Under the pieces are notes generated by a model that saw nothing but the letters and a program-made list of their open reading frames with translations, was not told the origin of the DNA and searched no databases. Made by a program: the position numbers and the translations under genes. Shown piece by piece: positions 12,701 to 23,068 of a DNA stretch of 64,000 nt. The stretch is from Telmatactis stephensoni. Its lineage: Eukaryota; Cnidaria; Anthozoa; Actiniaria; Isophelliidae. The first letter of the stretch is position 1. The number at the start of each line of letters is the position of its first letter. Location: assembly GCA_029948255.1 (NCBI GenBank), contig JALIZF010001940.1, positions 627,501 to 691,500 of the forward strand, given 5' to 3'.

Positions 12701-15700
12701 GTACCTTGGAAAGCTTCAATTGAATTGGCGCTTGCACAGTTTATTGCAAATATACTAAAGTTCTACTCACCAAAGGGAGAAAACAGTTGACCGAGAGACT
12801 TTTCTTTAGGAGCACTAAACGTCTTGTGTATAAATTTTAATAAAATTTTGCCCAATTTCATGTCTAAATGGACGTATGCTGACAGAGATCCAAAGCACTT
12901 TCTCACGTGCAACTTCGTTGAGAAGTAGTCTGATATTTGAACAACATTTGGACAGTCGAAAAGATGTCATGCTGCTTTGCTTTTAAAATTACTGAATCGA
13001 AGACTAGAAATTGTGATTTTTGGGGTTAAAAAATTGCGCCTCGAATATTTCAAAATCTGTCTATACGAATTTCTCCAAAATTCGTATGCTGCTAGGCAAA
13101 GTCCTAAATATTAACGTCTTGTTTGTCATTTTAAAAGTTTAGGTCAAAAAACGCGTAAAATTGCTTGGAACCTAAAACTGTGACGTCATCGTTTCGTCGC
13201 TATGGTAACCCTGATGTAAACAAAACACCCACCAATAAAAATTTCAGTCTTTATGGAGTAAGTGGACGAAAGGTCATAACTGTAGGTGCTTTCATGTAGG
13301 AACTATAGCCGTTTCAAGTTGACCGGTTGAGCACTAGAAAAATTGTAGGAAGCCTCCTTAAAGCTGCTGTATTCTGTAACACCAATCAAGATTATATGGA
13401 GAACAGACTCTAAAGCAATTAATTTCTTCTTTCATTATTTCAGCGTGTCATCATACAGCGGGTATTACCACAGCTTTGTTTACAGTTCAGCAATCATAAA
13501 CTTGTCCCTTTTGTTCTTCCTAATGTTTTACTAATAACTGAAGACTGTACAGCAGAGGAATATGTTGAACTTGTTCTACCTGAGTTGAAACCTGTCTTCA
13601 AAATTCAAGAACCTGTACAGGTAAAGATAACTTATTGATGCTTATTTTAGGTAGAGTTTTGTTTGTCTGGAGATATGGCTGTCTGTTTGTCTTGAGCTTC
13701 TTCCTGTCTGTCTGTCTGTCTGTCTAGAGGTTTGTATATCTGTCTGCCTGTCTGTCTGTCTGTTTCTGTCCCTCTGTTTGTCGGTCTCTGTCTGACTGTC
13801 TAGCTCTGTCCTCTCTGTTTATCTGTCTTTGGGATTGTTTGTCTGTGGTCACATGTGTGTCTGTTTATGTGTGCTTTATCTGTATCTAACTGTCTCACCA
13901 TGTTCATTATTTTTTGAAATGCTTGGTCAATGGAGTAACTGACTGGATGACATAGAAATTAATTGAGTGGCTGACTGACTGACTGACTGAATGACTGAAT
14001 GAATGAGCAGATAGTTGATCAAGTTCAAATGAATGAATGAATAAGAGAATTAGTGAAGAGATGAAAGAAAGAAAGGAAATTAAGGAATGGATAGACAGAT
14101 GGGTGGGTAATAAAGCAATGTGACCAATACAGAAGCAGAAGAGAAATTGATACCAAATGTGTTTGTGAGTAGGTTCATTTGAATGAATGAATCACCGACT
14201 GACTGACAGACTGACGGTATTTTGTTGATCAATCAATCAATCAATCTTACTGAGTCATTGTACTTTTCTAGGTTACCATTATTTTTCTTAAAAAGTTAGA
14301 CCTTCTACTCAGCAAAACACCTCATGACTCAATCAGAGATGATGTTTTACCCATGGTGTTTAGAGCACTTGAAGCTCCTTCCACAGATATACAGGTAACA
14401 CTGCCTCACAACAGTAGAATTTAAAAATATCAGTGGTATTTAAGATTCTGTTATATTTTTATTCTTACAGGAAATGGTTCTCAATGTCATCCCCAACTTT
14501 GCTCCAATGGTTGAATATACACTGATGAAAAATTCTGTCATTCCTCGTATCAAAACATTGTGCCTTCAAACATCTTCCCTTGCAGTAAGTGCATGTGCTA
14601 CCTCTGTACAATGACCACCTCTGTACAATAATGACCACCTCTGTACAATGACCACCTCTCTACAATGACCACCTCTGTACAATGACCACCTCTGTACAAT
14701 GACCACCTCTGTACAATGACTTACCCTGTGCAATGACTACCTCTGTACAATGACCACCTCTGTACAGTGACCACCTCTGTACAATGACCACCTCTGTACA
14801 ATGACCACCTCTGTACAATGACCACCTCTGTACAATGACCACCTCTCTACAATGACCACCTCTTTTATTCAATTCTTATTTGTTTTTTAAACATGTTTTC
14901 TTTGTTTCCTAGGTCCGTGTCAATTCACTTGTTTGTATTGGTAAAGTTCTAGAGCATCTAGACAAGTACATGGTTATGGAGGATATTCTACCATTCTTGT
15001 CTCAAATTCCCTCTAGAGAGGCTCCTACATTAATGGGAATACTAGGTCTGTGAATGTATTTATTTTGATTAATAATTTGTCCTGGCCTAGGTCTATTGGC
15101 ATGCAATAGGACATGTGGTCTACTAGTCTAGCTGAATGATACTCATTAGGTATAGCTTAGACCACACCCACCAGGATATCCTTACTCTTTTTCCAAATAG
15201 TGGTTTGGGTTCTTATACATTTCTTAGATGCAAGTTGTGAAGTGTGGAGAAACTGGGCCTATCGTTAAACATCCTATATATTGAAGAAGATACAAAGGTC
15301 TAATGATTTGTAGGTGTAATTACAAATGCAGCACCATCTCAATTTTGTAAAGACCCAGATAGGAATCTAAACCCAACCTCCCATTCAGAAAGTTTGTGAT
15401 CAACCAACTGATCACGAGCTGACTAAACATTAGTTAATTTTAGGTCTATTGGGTCTTTCATCTCAATTAACTTTGACACAATTAATTTTAAAAAAGGCTC
15501 TTTGTTTAACAAGGATATAACAGGTAAAGCAAAGCTTTTTTCCAACCTGGTCCTCAAATCCTGAAATATATACACACTGATAATCAGTAAAGAAACATAA
15601 AGTGTTTAAGAATCCCAACTGGCATACCAGTAATTATGAATAATCTGATTGATCAGCTCATATTCTTCACATTTCTATAGGTATCTATAAACAGACTATG

Positions 15701-18700
15701 GTTCACAAAAAACTGGGAATGGATAAAGACTATCTTGCTATGAAGGCTATCCCTTTCCTTTTTCCTCTTGCTGTTGAACCTTCACTAAACTTGAAACAGG
15801 TATTTGAATAAGTAGAGGACTATTTCAGTCTGTATTATCATTATTGAGGTTCACTGTGTCATTGGTTCATTACTGTCATGTGCTCCCTCGTAAAATAAAG
15901 TCACTTATCTTATCTTAACTTGTGAACAACGTGAAAATATATTGCTGTGCATGACCTTAGAGCACATTCAAGGTTCATGGTTCAACTCCTGTTGCCATGC
16001 AATTCTGCATTCTTATTTTGACTTCCCTCTAATCTGTTTTTCTCTGTATCGTTAAATACCTGTAGGATGGAGCACTGGTGGAGGGAGGAGGTAGAGGCTG
16101 TACTTAGTCACATCCTTGCATTTTTTTCAACTTCCCTCTCATATATGCAGTAGCTCAGTGTATCTTTAAATACTAGGGTGGAATATCAATGAAACAAGGG
16201 GATAGAGGGTGCATTTGTCTCACCTCTCTGTTTTGACTTCCCCAAATCCTTTTTAATAACTCAGTGTAACTTTAAACATCCACAGGACAGAGCAGTGATG
16301 GAGGGTGGGGATAGAGGATGCACTGTCACACATCCTTGTTTTGACTTCCTTCTAATCTGTGTACTAACTCAGTGTAGTTTTACACGCCCACAGCAGGTGT
16401 AAGATGGAGGGTGGGGGTAGAGGGTGCACATACATCATGTATCTTTGTTTTGACTTCCCTCTAATCTGTGTAACTTGGTGTAGCTTTAAACACCCACAGG
16501 ATGGAGCACTGATGGAAGGAGGGGTTAGAGAGTGTACTCCTGGAAGGTTGGGCTGAGTATGGACATTATTGGAAAAAAATAACACACAGCTAAAGACTGA
16601 ACAATTTATTTTTCAGTTTTCTCAGTATATGAATATTCTAACTGATATGATCAAGCAAGTCCAAGTTGAACATAAAGCAAAACTGGAACAACTTAATAAG
16701 ATGCAGGAACAGACTCAGTAAGTGAAAGGAATACGGAGAAATCTGGGTGGGGGACTTGTAGATATATATTTTGAATGGGTGTATCTGTTTGGGGCCAAAA
16801 TCATGGGATGTGGTACCTAAAGGTGAGTCACTTGTACTTTTAGAGAAATCCAGATTGAGATTTTGCATGTTTTACTGGCACCATATATAGGGGTTAAAGC
16901 AGCTTGAGTTACAACAATTTTGGTACCTTATAAAAATAGCTTGGGCCACTTTTCTACTGTTTAGAGGTAAAGATTATTCCTGACAATCATTCCCGACCAA
17001 GACATATGGTGGTCACCCACTGGAGAAGAAATCACCCTAGCTTGCCTAAGAAGTACATTGTACACTGTACATATTCAGGAGTTTGTGCAATTCTTTTTTG
17101 GTAGATCTTCTCTCAAATTTGCCCAAGAAGCAGATGAGGCCAAAGCTTTGGACAACCTGACATCAATAATAGACAAAGCATTCAGTGACAGGCCTTTAAG
17201 TAGTACAGGTTGGTATGGATTAAAGTCTATTTGAGTTTTAAAGTTCATGATGGAATTGAAGAGTGACATGAGTTATTAAAAACGTTCTGAAAAAGACATG
17301 GAAATATTACTTGGAATTTTGTTTCCCTGCACCTGGTTGTTCGAAGGGTGATTAATGCTAATCCTGGGTAAAATGAATAGTTTTCTTTAGATTTAATCCT
17401 GGGTTAATGCTAATCGCCTTTCGAACAACTGGGCCCAGTTTCTGTATGAACCCTGTTACCTTTCTCTTTTAAATGCGAGGAAAAAATATTTTTGGGGTCC
17501 CTAAAGATGACAATAAACTCACTGGTATTAAATGATAAGTTGATGCATCAACACAAATGGATTGGCAACATTCTGTAAAAGTGACCACATGGGAGCCCCA
17601 GCATGCTTAGGGGACCCCTTAACTTAGCCTAAAATTCAACCAAGTTTTAATCCATTTCCATTTTTCAACAATTTTCATCCATTCAAGTGGCCCTTTTAGA
17701 CATCATTGTTGACCAGTCAAAACGCTGGGCCCCATATAGAACAACCTGAAGCAACACAGGCTTTATCACAGGCACACATTTTTGATGGTCCTTTGTGTTG
17801 TTATTATAGTGGAAGAGAAGAAAGCTATGGGATCTCCAAAAAGTAATGCAGCTACTAACAATGCGGAGGTATTATAGAAAATATTTGTTTACAAATAGGA
17901 TTTTTATGTTTCCTCTTGGAGTGTTGAATAAATTATTGTTCCATTGTTAAAGGATTACGTAACGGCAACATAGGGGTTCGTGAATGGGATGTGCTCCAAT
18001 GAATTATATTGATACCCCCTAGGGTACCTATATAAATTCGCTGAGCGTGACCTCGTGGCCAGTTTTGCTGTTCATTGTAATTGATAAGCAAAAGTTTCCC
18101 ACCCCCTCCCCTTCTCCTCCTTTATTTTGCTGTTTTGTTTCCTGGCCCTCACCTTTACTGGGGCAAGTTAATTGTTAACTTAATTTGAAATTACAAATTA
18201 TGATTTTATCAAATCAATTTATATTTTTCAAATAAAAAGGCTATGGGTTAGTGCCCATAGCCATTTACTCCAACTTTTGTCTCTTATTGCCCAGTAAACA
18301 AGCTACAGGACAATCGACATTATGTTAGTGGTTTTGACAAGAGGAAACATAAAATACACATTGTAGTCTAACAAAATCTTTATGAGAAAGAAATGATTCT
18401 GTCACATGAAAAGTAGTTTTATTAGTACTTTTACTGACAGTTTGGGTTGGAAAGCTATTGGAAGCAAGGGGGGCAAATGGACAGTCAGTACCAGTCTGTC
18501 ACTTCTACAGTCTTGGGTTCAATTTGCAGATGAGGCATCATGTTACTTGTCTTGAGTTTTTCAGTGCTTTCTCTCACTTGCTTCAAAGAGTTTTTTTCTC
18601 TGCGTCTTCCAGTTTTCCTCCCTCAGTAAAAAACAAAAAACAAAACAACAAAAAAGAAAAAGACTGAGCACAGAATATTAGAATGTTTAAACAACAGTCT

Positions 18701-20858
18701 ATCCAACCACTCCCATTACAAGCAGAGTAAATGAGCCACATTTGCTTCAGTCCATGAGATTGTATTCTTTATCATTGCTTTTCAGTTCAACAAGTTATTT
18801 GGGTTGTCGGACAGCAGGGGAAGTTTAAATGAGGATATATTAGATGCTTTTGACTTAACAGCTTCACTGTCATCATCTAGAAAGGTATCTTAATGTAATT
18901 TTATAATTAATCATTAATCATAATTTATCATTAATTGATAACTTATCACTATGATGATGAAAACTATAATTATAATGATGATGATGATGATATAAATAAT
19001 TGCCCTATCGCATAACGACGTCACACCAAAACATTGTATTGTTTTGACACTAAGGATTATGGTCGCCAGAGGGGATCAGAGTGATTGCATATCAAATAAA
19101 ATGCAGATGAGCAATCACTGATACATGATATATGTCAAAACTCGATACATTGAAGTTTTACTTCGAAAAGGAATATTAATAGGTCCCGATTTCCACTGTT
19201 TCTGAGCATCTATCCCCAATGTAAACAAACTGTGACGTCATTATGCGATAGGGCAATTATCATTGTCATCATAACCATTATTCTTGCACTGCCCTTACAT
19301 ACTGGATTCTGTTGATTATTCGTCAATATTTTATTCATTTTTTTCAGCAGCAAATCCAGCCATCTAAATCATCATCCTTCTCACCAAACATGAGTCCTGC
19401 AACTATGCGAAGCACATCCCTTCAAAATCTCTCATCAAGTCAATCTGGTCCACAGATATCAACAACAAAAAGTTATAATGGTAGTTCGATAGGACTTAGT
19501 AATACTGGCATATCTGTTAACAATATGAACTACAATAGCATGTCCTCTAGTAGTGGGATGGGTGTCAATAAAATGGGCTCTAACATGAGAACTGGTGTTT
19601 CCATGGGAACTAGTGCTACCATGGGAACTAGTGCTACCATGGGAACAAGTTCTACCATGGCAACTGGTACCAATTTTGGAGCTGGTGCTAACATGAGAAC
19701 TGGTGTTCCCATGGCAACCATGGGATCAAGTTCTACCATGGCAACTGGTAATATGAAGACTGGTGTTTCTTTGGGAACCAGTGCTGCCATGCCAACTAGT
19801 GCTACCATGCCAACCAATTCCATGGCAACTGGCATTATGGGATCTGGCATGGGAATAGGGGCTGGAAATAGTTCAAACAAAATGCAACCTGTATCACGCA
19901 ATCTTGGTTCAACTCAAGGCTCTACAGGTACATTTAACTCAATGCCGACTAACCTCACTGGAATGGGGTCAGTGACACCTAGTTATAGCATGAACTCCAC
20001 AAACCAAATTAATTCTAGAGCTATGGGTAGTGGAATAATGACCCCAATGTCTGCCAGTCATGCAGGACCACAAAGTACTGGCAATACTGGTGGAAATATG
20101 TGGACACCAGCAAGCACTACAAGTAGAACTGATCAAAACAAAAAGACTACTGCACTTGATTCTTTATATTCACCTGAAATGAGTCATCTTCAAAATAGAA
20201 GTAAGCCTTCACTCAGTTCTCTACAGGCTCAAAAAGTGAACCCTGTGGCACCCCCTCAACATGCAATGGGTAAGTGTTCTATACATAGATCTTGTTTTCT
20301 TTAATTGAATCCAGATGTCGATTGAGTGGAATGCAAAACTAACCAATGAATTTATTGATAGTTAGCAAGGTTTCAGTGTAATTAACTTACTATAAATGAC
20401 CAAATAACCAGTGACCAAATAATATTTGGTCATACAGTATCCTGGTTTCTCAAACCTCCAAGAGAAATGAAAATTGGTTCAAGAAATCAGGAGGTTCAAG
20501 AAATTGGGGGTAAAACTACAGAGAACCAAATCCAAGGGGAAAAAACAATGATTATTGGTTCAAGTTATCGTGAGGATTGAGAAACTGAAGGTTCAAGAAA
20601 TTGGAATTCTAATGTATATTGTAGATAAAGGTGGCAAAATGATATTCTTCTGGTTGTATATGTTGTTAAATCTATCACATCTACTATTTGCTAGGGATGA
20701 TGCAACCTATGCGACCATCTTTTGGCCCAACACCAATGACTTCACAAGGAATGTTTCCAATGCAACAACAAGCTATCATGACTCCACAGAATCAGTTCCA
20801 GGCCCCTCCATCAAGTGGAAGGAGTTCTACCAATGATCTTAAAGATCTTTTTGGATGA
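3798..20858 (+). CDS. SCYL2: SCY1-like protein 2 pseudokinase (SCYL2/CVAK104), 19 exons, complete
   Basis: CDS exons: 3798-4034, 4623-4780, 5367-5466, 6156-6200, 6706-6852, 7316-7531, 10188-10304, 10905-11030, 13444-13620, 14272-14394, 14471-14584, 14913-15045, 15681-15799, 16617-16717, 17105-17208, 17810-17868, 18786-18884, 19348-20269, 20695-20858. All have GT-AG borders and phases agree, giving 1086 residues (human about 930). Residues about 55-330 form a protein-kinase-like fold. The catalytic loop reads GCLNPEN (197-203) instead of HRD, and SGL (215-217) replaces DFG, while APE is kept; this is a pseudokinase. Exons 8-13 encode a HEAT-like region, exon 14 a coiled coil. Exon 18 is a Met/Ser/Thr/Gly-rich disordered tail, and the protein ends in NDLKDLFG as in vertebrate SCYL2. 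SCYL2 binds clathrin and AP2 in endosome/TGN traffic. The ATG at 3798 precedes the conserved GNPLTKDYEVGRHIAS segment. Confidence 0.97.
4215..4500. repeat. MITE-related copies, tandem (SCYL2 intron 1)
   Basis: Two head-to-tail partial copies of a short element. Each runs from a TATGACTGTGAAA-like end through GGTTATGG and ATGTTTTTATA to a TTTCACATTCATACG-like end. A complete TA-flanked copy of the same family lies at 27145-27295. Confidence 0.7.
4905..5175 (+). repeat. MITE-family copy (SCYL2 intron 2)
   Basis: This stretch matches, in reverse complement, the right part of the element at 26545-27125. Shared segments include GATGACATCAT, TTGGTTGAA.TGTTTTGAT and ATATTATATAAA, then an ACAACAGTC block. 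It is degraded, and no target duplication was identified. Confidence 0.65.
5743..6025. repeat. compound inverted repeat (SCYL2 intron 3)
   Basis: The end sequence GTGTCAATAAGAGGACAGAC occurs three times. It is at about 5746 (forward), 5870-5890 (inverted) and 5984-6003 (forward). A hairpin pairing AAAATGTTCAAAA with TTTTGAACATTTT lies between the second and third. This looks like a MITE inserted beside or into a relative. Confidence 0.7.
6879..7037. mobile_element. hAT-like MITE (SCYL2 intron 5)
   Basis: Termini CAGGGGCGGATCCAGG and CCTGCATCCGCCCCTG are near-perfect inverted repeats of about 16 bp around a 159-bp element. Flanks share ATCTT, but a full 8-bp target duplication is not clear. 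CAGGGGCG ends are typical of hAT elements. Confidence 0.75.
7688..7857. mobile_element. short inverted-repeat element (SCYL2 intron 6)
   Basis: The ends TCAATTCCTA and TAGGAATTGA pair, as do internal CTTGGG and CCCTGGGTCTAA segments. The element is 170 bp, with no coding content. Confidence 0.6.
7988..9226. mobile_element. MULE-like TIR element carrying a captured RecQ fragment (SCYL2 intron 6)
   Basis: Inverted arms of about 165 bp start AGCCTGCGTAGCGGCTC at 7988 and end in its complement at 9226. They continue through a polypurine/polypyrimidine block into AAACCCCTGGTTTTTCCGTTAC. Flanks ACACACAACAT and ATACACAACAT form an 11-bp target duplication with one mismatch, a length in the Mutator/MULE range. 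No transposase is present; the interior is a minus-strand helicase fragment. It is therefore a non-autonomous, Pack-MULE-like element. The superfamily call rests on long TIRs and TSD length. Confidence 0.75.
8586..9026 (-). pseudogene. RecQ-family DNA helicase fragment, frameshifted
   Basis: Translation on the minus strand from 9026 gives a superfamily 2 RecQ-type start: a conserved Gln region (FDLKQEQEHAVKSLL), Walker A in LPTGFGKS, motif Ia-like VIAPLTSIINDQISHL, and a DETH box in SCIVVDETHTVETW. It then reaches a possible AAAAG/GTAGTG donor at 8586/8585. Frame is lost just after the P-loop (about 8860) and again before the DETH box (about 8645). The helicase core domains downstream are missing. 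It lies wholly inside the TIR element above and antisense to SCYL2, so it is a captured, decayed piece rather than a gene. Confidence 0.85.
9356..9473. mobile_element. 118-bp MITE
   Basis: The inverted ends TGCCACGAACACAGGAGAG and CTCTCCTGAGTTCGTGGCA are followed inward by paired GGTGTGC/GCACACC. It abuts the next MITE directly. Confidence 0.7.
9474..9643. mobile_element. 170-bp MITE, TGTAGTTCC ends
   Basis: The inverted ends TGTAGTTCCAAAAAAATATC and GATATTTTCTGGAACTACA are followed by CATACCCC/GGGGTATG. The interior is GA/CT-rich. No coding content. Confidence 0.8.
9862..10085 (+). mobile_element. tRNA-derived SINE (family 1)
   Basis: The 5' part is tRNA-like, with an A-box-like GGTGGCAGAGGGTTAAGAA and a B-box-like GGTTTGATTCC. 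The body runs TTCTCTCCCTTTCTGCGAGG then CCTCCAGTTTTCCTCC. The same head and body order occurs at 18456 and 35086. Confidence 0.75.
10335..10860. repeat. polypurine (GA-rich) low-complexity tract
   Basis: About 500 bp dominated by GAAA, GGAA and AGAG runs, broken by a short AT segment near 10650-10710. It ends about 45 bp before SCYL2 exon 8. Confidence 0.9.
11070..11360. repeat. CATT/CATC-rich tetranucleotide region
   Basis: Degenerate CATT, CATC and TTCA repeats in SCYL2 intron 8. The apparent Ser/His/Ile-rich frame is an artefact. Confidence 0.85.
11370..11620. mobile_element. 250-bp TIR element next to the foldback
   Basis: The arms begin AGTCCAGTTTCTAATTACTA and continue into GGCGCATTTATACAGC. 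They are matched in inverted order by GCTGCATAAATGCGCC and TAATTATTGGAAACTGAACT. The TTAA target of the following foldback lies at its right edge. Confidence 0.75.
11625..13357. mobile_element. 1.73-kb foldback element at TTAA (SCYL2 intron 8)
   Basis: Two arms of about 815 bp (11625-12438 and 12536-13357) are near-identical inverted copies around a spacer of about 100 bp. The termini GGAGGCTTCC / GGAAGCCTCC are flanked on both sides by TTAA (11621-11624, 13358-13361), the target used by piggyBac and Kolobok transposons. No transposase is encoded. Each arm contains the same open frame (from 12245 on plus, from 12737 on minus), differing by a few residues; this follows from arm duplication and shows no known domain. 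Confidence 0.9.
13690..14245. repeat. CTGT and GACT/GAAT tetranucleotide tracts (SCYL2 intron 9)
   Basis: CTGT-rich sequence covers about 13690-13870. GACT, GAAT and AATC repeats cover about 13960-14245. They lie between exons 9 and 10. Confidence 0.85.
14588..14864 (+). repeat. 17-bp minisatellite GACCACCTCTGTACAAT (SCYL2 intron 11)
   Basis: About 16 copies of the 17-bp unit GACCACCTCTGTACAAT with few substitutions, starting directly after the exon 11 donor. The same unit forms arrays at 25554-25712 and 25796-26050. Confidence 0.95.
15940..16530 (+). mobile_element. SINE-derived tandem array (family 2, SCYL2 intron 13)
   Basis: A tRNA-like head with a B-box-like GGTTCAACTCC (about 15994) is followed by roughly five tandem copies of a body of about 105 bp. 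Each copy has TTTTGACTTCCCTCT, then CTTTAAACACCCACAGGATG, then GAGCACTGATGGAGGG. The same body appears once in the SINE at 45150, so the array is an internal expansion of that SINE. Confidence 0.7.
17335..17445. mobile_element. small MITE (SCYL2 intron 15)
   Basis: The inverted ends GTTGTTCGAAGGG and CGCCTTTCGAACAAC each sit beside a TTAATGCTAATC segment. Total about 110 bp. Confidence 0.6.
18456..18690 (+). mobile_element. tRNA-derived SINE (family 1, SCYL2 intron 16)
   Basis: B-box-like GGGTTCAATTT at about 18520, then the body GTTTTTCAGTGCTTTCTCTC and CTTCCAGTTTTCCTCCCTCA. An A-rich segment and GAATATTAGAATGT follow, shared with the copy at 9862. Confidence 0.75.
18998..19258. mobile_element. 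261-bp MITE (SCYL2 intron 17)
   Basis: The inverted ends ATTGCCCTATCGCATAA and TTATGCGATAGGGCAAT are followed inward by GACGTCACA / TGTGACGTCA. It ends about 90 bp before exon 18. Confidence 0.8.
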
Positions 20859-20889
20859 TATTTCAAACAAACATCCAGTGTTGACCTCT

Positions 20890-21900
20890 GGTAAATAACC
20901 ACCCTCAAATTAAGAATTATGGCCGTAGTCACTTACAAGAGTTAATGATTGTTGCATAATTTGACTTAGACAGTTAAATGTCTTGTAGATGACTACCCTT
21001 GTTATTCGACATGGTGGTTGCTTATGTGAGGTGGTTGCTTACAAGAGGTAATAATTACAGTATTGGACTTAGATACAGTCAAACATCTTGTAGATGACCA
21101 CCCTTGTTATTAGACATGGTGGTCACTTATGTGAGGTGGTTGCTTACAAGAGGTAATAATTACAGTATTTGACTTAAATACAATCAAACATATTGTAGAT
21201 GACCACCCTTGTTATTAGACATGGTGGTCACTTATGTGAGGTGGTTGCTTACAAGAGATAATAATTACAGTATTGGACTTAGATACAGTCAAACATCTTG
21301 TAGATGACCACCCTTGTTATTAGACATGGTGGTTACTTATGTGAGGTGGTTGCTTACAAGAGGTAATAATTACAGTATTGGACTTAGATACAATCAAACA
21401 TCTTGTAGATGACCACCCTTGTTATTAGGCATGGTGGTCACTTATGTGAGGTGGTGGCTTACAAGAGGTAATAATTACAGTATTGGACTTAGATACAGTC
21501 AAACATATTGTAGATGACCACCCTTGTTATTAGGCATGGTTGTCACTTATGTGAGGTGGTTACTTACAAGAGGTAATAATTACAGTATTGGACTTAGATA
21601 CAATCAAACATCTTGTAGATGACCACCCTTGTTATTAGGCATGGTGGTAACTTATGTGAGGTGGTTGCTTACAAGAGGTAATAATTACAGTATTGGACTT
21701 AGATACAATCAAACATATTGTAGATGACCACCCTTGTTATTAGGCATGGTGGTCACTTATGTGAGGTGGTCACTTACAAGAGGTAATAATTACAGCATTA
21801 GACTAAGATACAGTTAAAAGTCTCGTAGATGACCACCCTTGTTATTAGACATGGTGGTCACTTATCTGAAGTGATGGCTAGTTGCAAGAGGCATTAAGTA
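20890..21900 (+). repeat. 105-bp tandem repeat downstream of the SCYL2 stop
   Basis: Nine to ten copies of a 105-bp unit. Each contains GACCACCCTTGTTATTAG, ATGGTGGTCACTTATGTGAG, GTGGTTGCTTACAAGAGG and TAATAATTACAGTATTGGAC. The first and last copies are degenerate. It starts about 30 bp after the stop codon. No canonical AATAAA lies between the stop and the array, so the array probably falls in the 3' UTR; that is inference. Confidence 0.95.
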
Positions 21901-22199
21901 TGGTATTTGCCTTGGGTACAGTGAAACCAGCAACCAGGTTATTAGGTGTGGTTGTTTCTTGTGAGAGATAGTCACTATAGATATATATTTTATACTTATT
22001 ATAGATTATAGATACATAGTACATACCTAGCTAGTATATAGTATTATGTGATAAAAATGGAAAAGGATTTATTTTTGCTATTAACATTGTTAGTTCAATA
22101 GTAACAAACTAAAAATATAGCTGGTCCCCTTCTGTTTTCATTTAAAAACTATCAATACAACATACAGGGAATCTTTGTGTGTTATATACATGTATCATT

Positions 22200-23068
22200 G
22201 CCGGATTTCATATCGTGAGAGCCTGGGTACGAGTCCCTGAATATTGCGCCAATCAACACAAGACCCACATATTCGGAAAGAGCATATCAAGCTTAACAAT
22301 ATTCCTAAGTTTGGTGTTAATCGGTTTAATATTGAATGAGTAACAGCCATTCAAAAACCGAAAAAATTACAAAGAAATGTATGGAATCCGGACACTTGCT
22401 GTCATTTGTCCGGATTCCCATACATTTCTTTGTAATTTTTTCGCTTTTTGAGTGGCTGTATCTCGCTCAATATTAAACCGATTAACACCAAACTTAAGAA
22501 TATTGTTAAAGTCCCTATGACGCATATTTTTTTATTTTCAAACTCATTTCTTTTCTGGCAATATAGTTAAGATCTTTTTATCCCATTTTGGAATACTCTA
22601 TATTTTCGGAGATATAAAAGTTTCAAATTTCAAAATGCAAATGTGATGACGTCAGGGGAGTCATCATCACTAGCTTCTCATGGATTTTACTAAAAGAGGT
22701 CTTAAATTCCACAACCAGATTCTTTACTCAAACACAGGCTTTACCAACGGAAATAAATTCCAAAAGAAAAAATAAGAGTATTTCAAGTCATCTTGGTTTT
22801 GTATAATAAATGATGACTCCCCTGACGTCATCAAATATGCATTTTGAAATTTGAAACCTTTATATCTCGAAAAATATGGAGTGTTCAAAAGCAAGACAAA
22901 AAGACCTCAACTATATTCCCAGAAAAGAAATGAGTTTGAAAATAAAAAAATATGCGTCATAGGGACTTTAAGCTTGATATGCTCTTTCCGAATATGTGGG
23001 TCTTGTGTTGATAGGCCAATATTCAAGGACTCGTACCCAGGCTCTCACGATATGAAATCCGGCAATGG
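22200..23068. mobile_element. nested inverted-repeat element, outer
   Basis: Outer arms of about 95 bp start GCCGGATTTCATATCGTGAG (about 22200) and end in its complement near 23066. Inside the left part is a hairpin (22291-22505) pairing CTAAGTTTGGTGTTAATCGG with its complement around CATTTGTCCGG. A separate TTAA element (next entry) fills the rest. Confidence 0.85.
22510..22967. mobile_element. 458-bp TTAA element, inner
   Basis: The ends AGTCCCTATGACGCATATTT and its complement are flanked by TTAA at 22506-22509 and 22968-22971. The arms extend about 160 bp, including a GATGACGTCA block. No coding capacity. Confidence 0.85.

Noticed and set aside
12245..12737. Paired plus and minus frames with nearly the same protein
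   Set aside because: They are mirror copies made by the foldback arms; no domain or evidence of selection.
14588..14864. Regular short repeats suggesting a CRISPR-like array
   Set aside because: Directly abutting 17-bp units without unique spacers, in an animal intron: minisatellite.
19530..19901. Minus-strand 123-codon Val/Met/Pro-rich frame
   Set aside because: Shadow of the repetitive SCYL2 exon 18.
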